Shown here: piece by piece, positions 30,103 through 39,792 of the stretch
Numbering within the stretch: position 1 is the stretch's first letter
Layout: each line of letters opens with the position of its first letter
Assembly: GCA_021846225.1 (NCBI GenBank)
Contig: JAJZCG010000004.1
Coordinates: 1-60,903, forward strand
DNA from: Pseudomonadota bacterium
GTDB taxonomy: Bacteria > Pseudomonadota > Alphaproteobacteria > Acetobacterales > Acetobacteraceae
Length of the DNA: 60,903 nt
Reading direction: 5' to 3'
The notes under the pieces: model-generated
The model's input: only the letters and a program-made list of their open reading frames with translations
The model's database searches: none
Told to the model about the DNA's origin: nothing
Position numbers and translations under genes: made by a program

Positions 30103-31001
30103 GCGATGTGAAATTGGCGCACCGCGCCGAGGCCCTGCTGGTGCGCGGCGTGCTCGGGCTGCTGCGCAATCTGGCCCCCGCCACCTCGGCCCGAATCGCG
30201 GGCAGCGTGGCGCGCGCGCTCGGCCCGCTCATCCCGGTCTCGAAAATCGCCGATAAAAACCTGCGCTTGGCGATGCCCGGGCTGGACGCCGCGCAGCGCC
30301 GCAAGATCATCGGCGAGACCTGGGAAAACCTCGGCCAGACGGTGGCGGAACTCACCCGCATCGGCGAGCTGCACCAAACAGAATCCGGCCCCGGCTATAT
30401 CGTCACCGGCTGGGAGGAGCATGTGGCCCCGGCACTGGCCAAGGGCGGCCCGGCGATTTTCTTCACCGGGCATATCGGCAACTGGGAGATCATTCCCCCC
30501 GCGGCATTCTCGCGCGGGGTGGATATCGGCTTCATGTACCGCGCGGCCAGCAACAAGCTGGTGGACGATATCATCCTGCGCCTGCGCGAAGCCAATTTCG
30601 GCCGCAAGATCATCATGTTTCCCAAGGGCGGCGCCGGCGCCCGGCAGGCTTATGCGCATCTGGCGCGCGGCGGGCATCTGGGCATGCTGGTGGACCAGAA
30701 GCTCGACAACGGCATTTCCGTGCCGCTGTTTGGCATTCCCGCGATGACGGCCTCGGCCATGGCCAGCTTCGCGATCAAGTTCAAATGCCCGGTGCTGCCG
30801 GTGCATGTGGTGCGCATCGGCCCGGCGCGCCTTCAGGTCATCTGCGACGCCCCCATGGCAACCCCTGATACCGGCAACAAGGACGCCGACGTGGCCGCCA
30901 TAACGGCTGAAATGAACCGCACCCTGGAACGCTGGATCCGCGAGAAGCCCGGCGCCTGGCTCTGGCTGCACCGCCGCTGGCCGAAAGCCTTGTACAAATA
31001 G
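30099..31001 (+). CDS. Lipid A late acyltransferase, LpxL/HtrB family
   Basis: A 300-aa secondary acyltransferase that loads a fatty acid onto Kdo2-lipid IVA. It shows the HX4(D/E) catalytic motif in FFTGHIGNWEI, the KGGAGAR loop and LVDQKLDNG. Acyl chain length cannot be inferred. It is the last gene of the DUF374-waaA-lpxK-lpxL run. Confidence 0.9.
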   Translation: MSDVKLAHRAEALLVRGVLGLLRNLAPATSARIAGSVARALGPLIPVSKIADKNLRLAMPGLDAAQRRKIIGETWENLGQTVAELTRIGELHQTESGPGYIVTGWEEHVAPALAKGGPAIFFTGHIGNWEIIPPAAFSRGVDIGFMYRAASNKLVDDIILRLREANFGRKIIMFPKGGAGARQAYAHLARGGHLGMLVDQKLDNGISVPLFGIPAMTASAMASFAIKFKCPVLPVHVVRIGPARLQVICDAPMATPDTGNKDADVAAITAEMNRTLERWIREKPGAWLWLHRRWPKALYK

Positions 31002-31039
31002 CCAGTGCCAATTGCCCCGCCACGGGCTAATATGCGGGC

Positions 31040-31489
31040 ATGACTTTCTGGCGCACCAAAACATTAACGGAGATGAGCAAGGCGGAGTGGGAATCCCTCT
31101 GCGATGGCTGCGGGCGATGCTGCCTGCACAAGCTGCGCGATGAGGACACCGATGAGGTGAGCTTCACCAATGTCGCCTGCCGCCTGCTGGACCTGAAAAC
31201 CTCCCGCTGCTCGGACTACGCGAACCGGCGGACCAAAATCCCCGATTGCGTGCAGCTGACCCCCCGGAAACTCAAAACCGTCGACTGGCTGCCCCCCAGC
31301 TGCGCCTACCGCCGGCTGGGCGAGGGCAAGGATCTGCCGCCCTGGCATCCGCTCATCACCGGCCGGGCGGAAAGTGTGGCCGAGGCGGGTGCTGGCGTGG
31401 CCGGGCGGGTATTGAGCGAGCGTGACGCCGGGCCGCTGGAGCACCATATCGTGGAATGGCCGGGCAAACTCCCGAGGGTGAGGCGTTGA
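31040..31489 (+). CDS. YcgN family cysteine-cluster protein (UPF0260)
   Basis: A 149-aa protein with a conserved cysteine cluster, [12 protein letters not shown], near the N-terminus, and further cysteines in [23 protein letters not shown] and PPSCAYR. It probably binds zinc or an Fe-S cluster. The function is unknown. It overlaps the start of the following metallopeptidase-like gene. Confidence 0.87.
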   Translation: MTFWRTKTLTEMSKAEWESLCDGCGRCCLHKLRDEDTDEVSFTNVACRLLDLKTSRCSDYANRRTKIPDCVQLTPRKLKTVDWLPPSCAYRRLGEGKDLPPWHPLITGRAESVAEAGAGVAGRVLSERDAGPLEHHIVEWPGKLPRVRR

Positions 31490-32196
31490 AAGCCCCGGAA
31501 CTCACCACCGAGATGGTTCCAGTGCAGGGCGCGCTGGCCCAGGTGGCGTTCCGGCGCTCGGCGCGCGCCGCCAAAATCTCCCTACGGATAGACCCGGCGC
31601 AGGGCGGCGTTGTCATCACCCTGCCGCCACGCGCCTCGCGCCGCGCCGGCCTCGCCTTATTGCAGACGCATGAGGCCTGGGTGGCGGAAAAACTGGCGGC
31701 CCTGCCGCGCGCCCTGCCCTTTGCCCCCGGCGCGGTGGTGCCGGTGGATGGTGTGGAGCATGTCATCCGCCCCGTTGCCGCCGGACATGGCGGCGCCTGG
31801 ATCGAGGGGCGGGAAATCCTGGTCACCGGGGGGGCGGAATTTTTAAGCCGCCGCGTGGCTGATTGCCTGCGCCGCCTGGCGCGCCAGAGGCTGAGCGCGC
31901 TGGCCGCCGAGAAGGCGCGGCTGGCCGGGGTCACCCCCAGATGCGTGCGGGTGAAGGACACGCGCACCCGCTGGGGCTCCTGCGCGCCGGATGGCACGCT
32001 GGCCTTTTGCTGGCGGCTGATCTGCGCCCCCGCATTCGTGCAGGATTATGTCGTCGGGCATGAGGTCGCGCATCTGCGCCACATGAATCACGGGCGGCAG
32101 TTCTGGGCGTTGACTGAACAGCTGACCACGCACCGTCTTGCCGCCAGCGCATGGCTGGGCACGCACGGCCCCGCGCTGTTGAGGATCGGCGGATAG
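31456..32196 (+). CDS. YgjP/DUF45-type metal-dependent hydrolase
   Basis: A 246-aa protein with the zincin motif HEVAH in [21 protein letters not shown], a third histidine downstream, and the upstream family motif [12 protein letters not shown]. The start at 31456 overlaps the previous gene by 34 bp; a TTG at 31486 would avoid most of that overlap. The role is unknown. Confidence 0.83.
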   Translation: MAGQTPEGEALKAPELTTEMVPVQGALAQVAFRRSARAAKISLRIDPAQGGVVITLPPRASRRAGLALLQTHEAWVAEKLAALPRALPFAPGAVVPVDGVEHVIRPVAAGHGGAWIEGREILVTGGAEFLSRRVADCLRRLARQRLSALAAEKARLAGVTPRCVRVKDTRTRWGSCAPDGTLAFCWRLICAPAFVQDYVVGHEVAHLRHMNHGRQFWALTEQLTTHRLAASAWLGTHGPALLRIGG

Positions 32197-32233
32197 ATTA
32201 AACCTACGCACCAATCGAGAAAGGTCACGCTGC

Positions 32234-33244
32234 GTGAAAGCTGTCGCATTTACCCATTCCCGGCCCATTTCGGCCCCTGATTCTCTGGAGGATTTCGACC
32301 TCCCCGTACCCGTGCCCCGGCATCACGATCTCTTGGTCGAGGTGAAGGCGGTCTCGGTCAATCCGGTGGACACCAAGCTGCGCCTCTCCGGCGAGCCATT
32401 GGGAGAGCCGCGCGTGCTGGGGTTCGATGCGGCCGGGATCGTGCGCGAGATCGGCCCTGACGTGCAACATTTCGCCGTGGGGGATGAAGTCTATTACGCC
32501 GGGGTTCCCACGCGGGCGGGCACGAATGCGGAGTATCATCTGGTCGATGACCGCATTGCCGGCCACAAGCCGAAATCCCTGAGCTTTGCACAGGCGGCGG
32601 CACTCCCGCTGACAACGCTGACCGCCTGGGAAATGCTGTTCGACCGTTTCCAGCTGCCGCGCGCAGAGGGCGCCAGCGGCACGCTGCTCATCGTCGGCGG
32701 GGCGGGCGGCGTCGGCTCCATGGCGATTCAGCTGGCCGCGCAGCTCACCAGCTTCACCGTTGTGGCGACCGCCTCACGCCCTGAGACCGCGGACTGGTGC
32801 CGCGCGCTGGGCGCGCACCATGTGCTCAACCACCAGCATGATCTGGCAACGCAGTTCTCGCAGTTCAGCCTGAACGCGCCTGAGCATATTTTCTGCGTTA
32901 CGCATCAACGCCAGCATTTCAAGAAACTCACCGAGCTGCTTGCCCCGGAAGGCGCCATCGGGATTATCGAATCCGATGCCACGGCGCTTGACATCTCAAC
33001 GCTGCTCAAAAAATCCGGCACGCTGCATACGGAGTATATGTTCGCGCGCGGTATTCTGAAGTCGCCCCAGATCACGGCGCAGCACCGCACGCTGGAGGCC
33101 ATCGCGCATCTGGTTGACAACGGAACGCTGAAAACCACGATGACGGAGAATTACGGCACGATCAACGCGGCCAATCTCAGGCGCGCTCATGCCGCGATCG
33201 AAGCTGGTTCGGTTCGCGGCAAGATCGTGCTGGAAGGTTTCTAA
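32234..33244 (+). CDS. Zinc-type alcohol dehydrogenase-like / quinone oxidoreductase
   Basis: A 336-aa medium-chain dehydrogenase/reductase. It has an N-terminal GroES-like domain (VSVNPVDTKLR, LGFDAAGIV) and a Rossmann domain with LLIVGGAGGVGSMAIQLA. The catalytic-zinc cysteine and histidine of true alcohol dehydrogenases are not seen, so it is likely an NADPH-dependent quinone/enone reductase. Confidence 0.88.
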   Translation: MKAVAFTHSRPISAPDSLEDFDLPVPVPRHHDLLVEVKAVSVNPVDTKLRLSGEPLGEPRVLGFDAAGIVREIGPDVQHFAVGDEVYYAGVPTRAGTNAEYHLVDDRIAGHKPKSLSFAQAAALPLTTLTAWEMLFDRFQLPRAEGASGTLLIVGGAGGVGSMAIQLAAQLTSFTVVATASRPETADWCRALGAHHVLNHQHDLATQFSQFSLNAPEHIFCVTHQRQHFKKLTELLAPEGAIGIIESDATALDISTLLKKSGTLHTEYMFARGILKSPQITAQHRTLEAIAHLVDNGTLKTTMTENYGTINAANLRRAHAAIEAGSVRGKIVLEGF

Positions 33245-33255
33245 TCATCGATAAG

Positions 33256-33290
33256 CACAGAACCTTCAGCGCCTGGCCGAAGGTTCTGTG
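33256..33290. terminator. Strong terminator between convergent genes
   Basis: A perfect 12-bp stem, CACAGAACCTTC / GAAGGTTCTGTG, with an 11-nt loop, followed by TCTATTTT on the plus strand. It lies between two converging genes and can serve both. Confidence 0.85.
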
Positions 33291-33317
33291 TCTATTTTGC
33301 CGGGCGGCGGCTGGCGC

Positions 33318-34481
33318 TCAGCTGTTCAGCCCCGTCTCGGGCGAAAGCGCGTTGCGGCTGGCCAGGCAGGGCGAAACGAACAAATAGCCCCGGTAGCCTC
33401 CGGCCAGCGTCCGCACCGAGACCATCAACCAGAACCCGGCCAGTGCAACGACGAGTATGGCGCCGAATATGGTGAAAAACGCCATGCCCGTCTGCACGCC
33501 CAGGTTAAGCGTGGCCAAGGTGAACACGCCGAGCGGAAAGGTGAACCCCCACCAGCCCATGTTAAAGGGCAACCCCTCGCCCAGATAGGTGAGCGTGATG
33601 CCCGCGGCCATGAACAACCACCAGGCGCCATAGCCCCAAAACACCAGCCCGCCGAGAATGCCCAGCCCGTGCGCGACGGCGCCGATATCGGCCATGCCAA
33701 GCGCGCCCAGAACCCCCGGCGCATCATGCCCCAGCACCAGCAGGCTCAGCGCGCCGGTGCCAAGCGGCCCCAGGGCAAGCCAGCTGGAAACCGCCATATC
33801 GCGCTTGGGCAGCTTGTGCAGCACCAGCCGCAGGAACAGCACCACCAGCACGCCGCAGGCCAGCGGCACTGAAAACGCCCAGAGCGCATAACAGAGAAAC
33901 AGCATATGCGCGGCGGCCGCAGGGCTGGCCAGATGCACCAGCAGCAACCCGCCGCTGGCGGCGGTCACCTCCGCGGGCACAATCGGCAGCAGCCAGATCG
34001 CCGTCATCGAGTCAAAACTATGCGTCTGGCGGGTGAACATAAGAAACGGCACGAGCAGGCCAAACCCGATGGCCAGCGCCGCGTCGATCCACCAGAGCGT
34101 GAGCGCGATGCCAACCGCCCGCTCCCCGATCATCGCAATGCCGAAGGCAAGAAACCCGTTGATGATCGTTGCCAGCCCCATGGGGATGGCGCCCAGGAAC
34201 ATCGGCATTACCGAATGGGTGAAAATCGGCATGGCATCACGCGTGAAAAAGATCCAGCGGGCCAGGTACAGCACCGTACAAAGCACGAACAACGGAATGT
34301 TGACCAGCCACAGCCCCACCGCGAGCTGATGCAGGAAAGGCAGATGCAGCGGAAACAGGTTGAGCGCCAGCGCCACCACACCGGTCCCCATGGTCACGGT
34401 GAACCAGTTCGGCGTGAACTGCCGGATGATCTCGCGCGGGTGCGCATGGTGCGAAAAAGGCTTGGACAAGGTGAACGACAT
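33318..34481 (-). CDS. TDT family transporter (TehA/SLAC1-like)
   Basis: A 387-aa protein with about ten membrane helices. It opens with QFTPNWFTVTMGTGVVALAL and includes the pore-helix phenylalanine region WWGFTFPLGVFTLATLNLG. The family includes tellurite-resistance TehA, sulphite exporters and plant SLAC1 anion channels. The start ATG at 34481 has AAAGGGA about 6 nt upstream; the frame is open to 34562. It is divergent from a LysR gene that probably controls it. Confidence 0.86.
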   Translation of the reverse strand: MSFTLSKPFSHHAHPREIIRQFTPNWFTVTMGTGVVALALNLFPLHLPFLHQLAVGLWLVNIPLFVLCTVLYLARWIFFTRDAMPIFTHSVMPMFLGAIPMGLATIINGFLAFGIAMIGERAVGIALTLWWIDAALAIGFGLLVPFLMFTRQTHSFDSMTAIWLLPIVPAEVTAASGGLLLVHLASPAAAAHMLFLCYALWAFSVPLACGVLVVLFLRLVLHKLPKRDMAVSSWLALGPLGTGALSLLVLGHDAPGVLGALGMADIGAVAHGLGILGGLVFWGYGAWWLFMAAGITLTYLGEGLPFNMGWWGFTFPLGVFTLATLNLGVQTGMAFFTIFGAILVVALAGFWLMVSVRTLAGGYRGYLFVSPCLASRNALSPETGLNS

Positions 34482-34569
34482 GGAAAATCCCTTTGATTTC
34501 GGCTTCAATATACGGCGCAGCATATCTTTAATAAAATCGAATGTTTTTGTTGTTTCGTTCAAAAATTTT

Positions 34570-34585
34570 GGTTAATTTCATAACC
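34570..34585 (+). promoter_or_regulatory. Candidate LysR operator
   Basis: GGTTA-N6-TAACC, a 5-bp interrupted dyad with the T-N11-A character of LysR boxes. It sits between the divergent transporter and LysR genes, about 35 bp before the LysR start. Confidence 0.45.
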
Positions 34586-34618
34586 TGCTGGTAAGCCTGT
34601 TTGAAGAATTGAGTCGCC

Positions 34619-35500
34619 ATGACCCTGGAACAACTCCGTATTTTCATCGCGGTCGCGCAGCGCGCGCATGTGACCAAGGCCGCCGCCGCGCTGGGGCTCG
34701 GACAATCGGCCGTGAGTGCCGCCATCGCTGCGTTGGAGACAAGGCACGGCACCAAATTGTTCCACCGGGTGGGGCGCGGCATCGTGTTGACTGAGGCGGG
34801 AGAGCAATTTCTGGGCGCGGCGCGGGCCGTGCTCACGCAGGCAGAGGCGGCGCAGGCGCTGCTGGAGGACCTCGCCGGAACCACACGCGGGCGGCTGAGC
34901 CTGCAGGCCAGCCACACGATCTCCAGCTACTGGCTGCCCCGGCATCTGGTTGCCTTCCGGCGCGCCTATCCGGGCATTGAAATCGCGCTGACCGTGGGCA
35001 ATTCCATGCAGGTGGCGCAGGCGGTACTGGAAGGCACCGCCGAGCTTGGCCTGGTTGAGGGGCCTGTGGAGTTTTCCGCGCTGCTGAACCTGCAAGTGGC
35101 GCGCGACAGCATGATTCTGGTCACAGGGCCGGAACACCCCTGGGCGGGCACGGAAAAACTGGCCCCCGCGCAACTCACCCAGAGCGAATGGGTGCTACGC
35201 GAACCGGGCTCGGGCACGCGGCTGGAATTTGAGCATGCGGTGGCGGGGTTTGGGCTGAACATCGCTGATTTTCGCGTGGCGCTTGAACTGCCCTCCAACG
35301 AGGCGGTGCGCGGCGCGGTGGAGGCCGGGCTGGGCGCCACCGCGCTCTCCGCCTCCGTCGCGGCCCCAAGCCTGGAAGCCGGGCTGCTGCGGCAGGTGAA
35401 CTTCCCCCTGCCCGAGCGCGCGTTTCATCTGCTGCGCCACAAACAACGCACACCCAGCCGCGCCGGGGCCGCCTTCAGCGCCCTCATCCACCCCGGCTGA
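34619..35500 (+). CDS. LysR family transcriptional regulator
   Basis: A 293-aa protein. The winged helix-turn-helix is at the N-terminus (LEQLRIFIAVAQRAHVTKAA, SQSAVSAAIAALE-type wording), followed by a periplasmic-binding-like effector domain. It resembles the CysB/CysL/YeiE side of the family. The divergent TDT transporter is the obvious target; the effector is unknown but could be sulphite or a related anion. Confidence 0.9.
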   Translation: MTLEQLRIFIAVAQRAHVTKAAAALGLGQSAVSAAIAALETRHGTKLFHRVGRGIVLTEAGEQFLGAARAVLTQAEAAQALLEDLAGTTRGRLSLQASHTISSYWLPRHLVAFRRAYPGIEIALTVGNSMQVAQAVLEGTAELGLVEGPVEFSALLNLQVARDSMILVTGPEHPWAGTEKLAPAQLTQSEWVLREPGSGTRLEFEHAVAGFGLNIADFRVALELPSNEAVRGAVEAGLGATALSASVAAPSLEAGLLRQVNFPLPERAFHLLRHKQRTPSRAGAAFSALIHPG

Positions 35501-35510
35501 GGCGCCGCGC

Positions 35511-35840
35511 ATGACCGGCAAAGCATCCAGGACGAAATTCGTTGCATTCAAAACCACCGAGCTGGGGCCCGGCGAGATGCGAAAACTTGTGCTGCCAGAT
35601 GACCGGGCGATCGCGATTTATAACGTCGATGGAAAATTCTACGCGACGGATGATTCATGCACACATGGCGGCGCCTCGCTCACCGAGGAAGGCGTCCTGA
35701 GCGGCCGCATCATAGAATGCAGCTGGCATTTTGGCAGCTTTAACGTCACCACCGGCGAGGTGGTGACAACACCGTGCAGCAAAGACCTTCAAACCTATCA
35801 CGTCAGCGAGGCCGATGGCATGCTCTACCTTGAGGCTTGA
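35511..35840 (+). CDS. Rieske [2Fe-2S] ferredoxin
   Basis: A 109-aa protein with both Rieske cluster motifs: CTHGGASL (CxH) and CSWHFGSF (CxxH). Stand-alone proteins of this size act as electron carriers for ring-hydroxylating dioxygenases or nitrite-reductase-like systems. No oxygenase gene is next to it. It starts 10 bp after the LysR gene and may share its transcript. Confidence 0.9.
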   Translation: MTGKASRTKFVAFKTTELGPGEMRKLVLPDDRAIAIYNVDGKFYATDDSCTHGGASLTEEGVLSGRIIECSWHFGSFNVTTGEVVTTPCSKDLQTYHVSEADGMLYLEA

Positions 35841-36017
35841 ACCGCGCGGGGCATTCCAAAAAACCCGCTGCGGCTCCTTGATTTTTTACGTTCAAGCCAA
35901 ACAAACATTACGATGTCGGGATCAAACCGCACTGTCCGAATACAGCTGGCGCACTTCCGTGTGAACGGAAAATGCTGCGCAAAGCGATGACTTAAGATTG
36001 ACCCGTTTTGCGGGCGA

Positions 36018-36050
36018 ATGAGATGGAATCGCGCGGCGATTCCATCTCAT
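36018..36050. terminator. 14-bp perfect hairpin
   Basis: ATGAGATGGAATCG and CGATTCCATCTCAT form an exact 14-bp stem with a CGCGG loop. It starts 10 bp beyond the stop of the leftward lipoprotein gene, so it most likely ends that transcript. It lacks a clear T-run on the minus strand. Confidence 0.65.
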
Positions 36051-36059
36051 CACATTGGG

Positions 36060-36254
36060 CTAGTCGTCATCGCCGCCGTGCCAGCCCCAGCCGCCCCCCA
36101 GAACCACGCCAACCGGCGGCGCCACCGCATAGCCCGGCGCATAGCCGTAGCCGCCCGGGTAATACACGCAGCCAGCCAGCGACACGCTTGCGAGAACCAC
36201 GGCGGCAACCTTCACCAGTGCGCGTGACGAAAATTTCATGGTTCGGAAAGACAT
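36060..36254 (-). CDS. Small Gly/Tyr-rich lipoprotein
   Basis: A 64-aa protein with a signal sequence ending in the lipobox VSLAGC, so Cys29 should be lipidated. The mature part is low-complexity (YYPGGYGYAPGYAV, GGGWGWHGGDDD). The ATG at 36254 has GAGGAG upstream. It is probably an outer-membrane-associated small lipoprotein of unknown role. Confidence 0.72.
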   Translation of the reverse strand: MSFRTMKFSSRALVKVAAVVLASVSLAGCVYYPGGYGYAPGYAVAPPVGVVLGGGWGWHGGDDD

Positions 36255-36368
36255 TGGATACTCCTCAAATTTATGCGACTGAACAGAACCGCGACAGTCT
36301 GGACGTATCGGCAATTTAAGGCAGGTTTACGGCAGCAAGCCGGCGCGATTGCAAACAGTGCATCACCG

Positions 36369-37007
36369 TTATTTGAGGCGGCGCACCCGTGCCTGCAAGG
36401 CCTTGCGCGCCCGCGCGGCATCCCTGCCCACCTCAAGCAGCCCGGGGATCTGCCCCGGATGCCGCAACACCGAAAGCAGGATGCGCGGCAGGTCAATCCG
36501 CCCGTTCTCTTTCAGCCCCTCCAGCGCAGCGGGCGGCAAGGTGCGCTCGGCCGGGTCAGCCACCGCGCGCAGCACCGCGAACGGTACGCCGCGCGCCCTG
36601 GCGGCGCGTGCGACGGCGCCCGATTCCAGATCCACGGCATCAGCCCGCCCGCGGCGGTACAGCAGCGCCTTGTCGCCGGGCGAGGCGGCGATTCGGTGCC
36701 CGGCCAGCATCGGGCGGCCCGTGGTGCCACCCAGCAGCTCCATCAGCCATGTGTCGCATGTGTAGGTCTGCGTGCTCTCAAACACGGCTGATGGCACCAG
36801 CACCGTCCCCGGTTTCAGGCCGGGCCGCAGCCCTCCTGCGAGGCCAAAGCTCACCAGCGCCTGCGCGCCACCGGCCACCAACGCCTCGGCCGCGCGCTGC
36901 GCCCCCTCCGGCGTGCCGCCCCCCACCGCAACCGCGAAACCCGTCTGGCGCAGCAGGTGCGCCTCCGCGGTCAGGCCGGTGACAAACCCTATTTTGCTGT
37001 TCTTCAT
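36369..37007 (-). CDS. hpnG: HpnG-like nucleoside phosphorylase (hopanoid biosynthesis)
   Basis: A 212-aa phosphorylase-superfamily protein: GFVTGLTAEAHLL at the N-terminus, SFGLAGGLRPGLKPGTVLV in the middle, and AVDLESGAVARAA with the conserved D/ES pair. HpnG removes adenine from adenosylhopane on the way to C35 hopanoids. The closest alternative is another purine nucleosidase. Other hpn genes are not in this window. Confidence 0.72.
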   Translation of the reverse strand: MKNSKIGFVTGLTAEAHLLRQTGFAVAVGGGTPEGAQRAAEALVAGGAQALVSFGLAGGLRPGLKPGTVLVPSAVFESTQTYTCDTWLMELLGGTTGRPMLAGHRIAASPGDKALLYRRGRADAVDLESGAVARAARARGVPFAVLRAVADPAERTLPPAALEGLKENGRIDLPRILLSVLRHPGQIPGLLEVGRDAARARKALQARVRRLK

Positions 37008-37342
37008 GCCAGGCTTTTACCATAACAAGCCGGCGGCGGAAAATAAGCCTAGCCGCCGCGCCCCCCCTGAAACCGGCTGCCAAATCCTGGATTTCGAGGC
37101 CTCAGTCCAGGCCTCCTCCATCGGCAGCAATCGGCTGCCGGTGGAACGCCAGCGCCGCACATTGCATAAAAATTAAAATTTAAATTATTAAATTTTTATT
37201 TACTTAATTCAAATCAATTGTCTGTGAGTTTTCTTTGTGTTTACATACCAAGGGTAGAAAGTATTGCAATTAGCGCCGTAATACAACTTTGAGTATAAGC
37301 CACCCTGACCCACAAACGCTTCGACTTAAGACAGGAAATTCC
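37008..37342. other. AT-rich intergenic region with the repeat-protein promoter
   Basis: 335 bp without a gene. The stretch 37167-37260 is very AT-rich compared with its surroundings, made of runs of A and T. It probably holds the promoter of the large repeat protein. CAGGAAA just before 37343 is that gene's ribosome-binding site. No clear terminator or RNA was seen. Confidence 0.5.
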
Positions 37343-39691
37343 ATGGCCGCAACCGTCACCCTCTCGGGATCTGCCTCTTACGCGGGCAGCTATAAAACCA
37401 TCAACGTACAATCGGGCACAGTTGTGGTCAGCGGTGATGGCGATACGGTGCTGAGCAGCGCCTCCGGTGTCGGGATCATGCTCAAAGGCAGCAGCGGGCT
37501 CATCAGCGTCACGGGCTCCCACAGCAGCATCACAGCCGGCATCCCCTCCTTCGGCGCCTCGAGCTATGACAGTCTTTATCTCGGCGGGAATTACAACACC
37601 GTCGCCGACTATGGGTTTCAGGGCGGCGGGGTCACCATCGGCGGCAGCCATAACACCGTCAGTTCCAGCCAGAAGATCGAATCCGCGAACGTCGCCGTCA
37701 ACGGCTCGTACAATACGATCAACAGCCTGTACCTGGGCGGCAACATGACGGTCAACGGCAGCAATGAGACGATCATCGTCGGCGCTGTCAATATCGTTGT
37801 AAACGGCAATAATGACACGATAACCTCGGTGCAGGCCAAGAGCATCGTTGATACCGGCAACAACAACACCTTCATCAACGAGGCCATTCCCGGGCAGACT
37901 CTTCCCTATGACCTCATAAGCGGCAACGGCACGGCAGGCGCCAACACAACCCCGGGCGCCGTGGTCTCCATTACCGGCTCCGGCACCAGCCTTACCTCCC
38001 TTACCAACAACAACACTGTGGTCGCAGGTGGCGGGCAGAACACGGTCTCTGCCCAGAGCTACAACAATGCGATTACCGTCAGCGGCAGCCAGTCCGCGGT
38101 GCTAACCCAGGGCACCAGCGAAACCATTGCCGCCTCGGGCGCCGGCGACACCATCTCCGCCGCCGCCACCTCGGGGCTGGCCGTGAGCCCAACAGCGCCG
38201 GCGGCGGTTATCACCCTGTCTGGCAATTCATCGGTCGGCACCGTCTATAACGCGGGCACCCCCGTCGTCGATGTGGCCCCGACCTCCTTTCCCGTCACCA
38301 TCAATATCGCGAACAACAATGTCAGCGTCACGGCCAACGCTGACCAGATGATCAACGATTCAATCGGCGGCAATCATTTCTCGATTTCAGCGGTCAGCCT
38401 CGTGAACATCTCCGGCAACGACACCCTGCAGGTGGCCGACGGCACGAACCTCTCGCAGGACAGCATCAGCGGCTCCGTCGTCAACTTCGGTTCGAACGAC
38501 CTTTATTACGGCATGTCGGGCAAATTCGCGAACGCGAAGAACACGCTCAATGTGGCCGGCAACAACAACACCGGCATTCTCTACGGCGCCAACCAGGACA
38601 CGCTGAACGAAAACGGCACCGGCAATCTGTTCATCCTTGAGGCAGGCGGCGGTGCGAACACAAACGGCGGCGCCATCAATGTTTCCGGCGACAACGCCTT
38701 CATCGCCATGAGCGGCAACAACACCATCAACGCCAGCACCGGCGCGCAGATGACTGTTCAGTCCAACAACAACGTCATCACCGGCTCCAGCATCAGCCTG
38801 CAGATCATGGGTACGGGCAACCAGGTCAACCTCACCGGATCGGATACGGCCTCCAGCGCCAGCCCCTATAACTACGATAGCACGTTTACCCCCAACCAGA
38901 CCACGCAGAACTCATTCACCGTGCAGAGCGGCGCGTTTTCTCTCGGCGGCCTGGACAGGCTGTTGCAAACCCAGGGCACGGCGCAGATCACCCTGTTCGG
39001 CGGTAATGCCGTCACCCTCGCCGGCGGTAACGACACCGTAACCGCCGGCGACCAGATCTACGGCGGCAACACCATCGTCAACAACGGCGCCAACAACCTG
39101 ATCGCCCTGCAGGAAACCAATCTCGCCGCCGACACCATCATCGCCAACGCCAGCACCACCGTCACCTTGACCGACATTCCCGGCATGCATATCGGGGGCA
39201 ACTCCGGCAATGCCATTGAAAAACTCACCTTCATCGGCTCAAGCGGAACTTCCAGCACCATTCTGGGCAGCGCCAGCAATGCCTCCATCACCATGTCCGG
39301 CGGCGCCAGCAGCGCCAATGCGGTATATGGCGGGTTTGGCGGCGGCAACAGCCTGAACGGCGGCACCGGCGGGGCCAATCTGTTTGTTGCTGGCGGCACC
39401 AACGATGTCCTGATCGGCGGCAGCAGCGGCAACAATACCCTCGTGTCAGCGGCGGGTAATGAAACCTTCTTCACCGCGGCAACCGGCACAGACCTCATCT
39501 CCATCACCGGCGGCGGCGGCACCGATGTGCTGCAGGCATTCACCGGCAAGCTGCAACTGGCGAGCAATCTGAGCGTCCTGAACGAAACCACGCTCGCAGG
39601 CTCACTCAATGTCACCCTCAATGACGGCACAAAGCTCATCTTCTCCGGGCTGGCGAGCGTGACCCAGAACGGCGGCCTGTTCACACACTAA
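37343..39691 (+). CDS. Large Asn/Gly/Ser/Thr-rich repeat protein, probable beta-solenoid
   Basis: A 782-aa protein of degenerate short repeats of the type GNNNTI, NGSYNTIN, GSNETI, GNNDTI, with almost no charged residues and no cysteine noticed. Such repeats usually fold as a parallel beta-helix. The C-terminal part resembles degenerate RTX repeats (LFVAGGTNDVLIGGSSGNN). There is no Sec signal, which fits type I secretion, but no ABC/HlyD/TolC genes are nearby. ATG 37343 has a good ribosome-binding site. A surface or secreted adhesin or matrix protein is inferred. Confidence 0.72.
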   Translation: MAATVTLSGSASYAGSYKTINVQSGTVVVSGDGDTVLSSASGVGIMLKGSSGLISVTGSHSSITAGIPSFGASSYDSLYLGGNYNTVADYGFQGGGVTIGGSHNTVSSSQKIESANVAVNGSYNTINSLYLGGNMTVNGSNETIIVGAVNIVVNGNNDTITSVQAKSIVDTGNNNTFINEAIPGQTLPYDLISGNGTAGANTTPGAVVSITGSGTSLTSLTNNNTVVAGGGQNTVSAQSYNNAITVSGSQSAVLTQGTSETIAASGAGDTISAAATSGLAVSPTAPAAVITLSGNSSVGTVYNAGTPVVDVAPTSFPVTINIANNNVSVTANADQMINDSIGGNHFSISAVSLVNISGNDTLQVADGTNLSQDSISGSVVNFGSNDLYYGMSGKFANAKNTLNVAGNNNTGILYGANQDTLNENGTGNLFILEAGGGANTNGGAINVSGDNAFIAMSGNNTINASTGAQMTVQSNNNVITGSSISLQIMGTGNQVNLTGSDTASSASPYNYDSTFTPNQTTQNSFTVQSGAFSLGGLDRLLQTQGTAQITLFGGNAVTLAGGNDTVTAGDQIYGGNTIVNNGANNLIALQETNLAADTIIANASTTVTLTDIPGMHIGGNSGNAIEKLTFIGSSGTSSTILGSASNASITMSGGASSANAVYGGFGGGNSLNGGTGGANLFVAGGTNDVLIGGSSGNNTLVSAAGNETFFTAATGTDLISITGGGGTDVLQAFTGKLQLASNLSVLNETTLAGSLNVTLNDGTKLIFSGLASVTQNGGLFTH

Positions 39692-39792
39692 CCCCCCCGC
39701 CCCGGCTCCTCGCCTGGCAACCAACGCGCCAGGCGAGTTCACCCGCGCGCCGATCCATGATACCCTGGGGCGAAACAACCAGGAGGTGCGCC

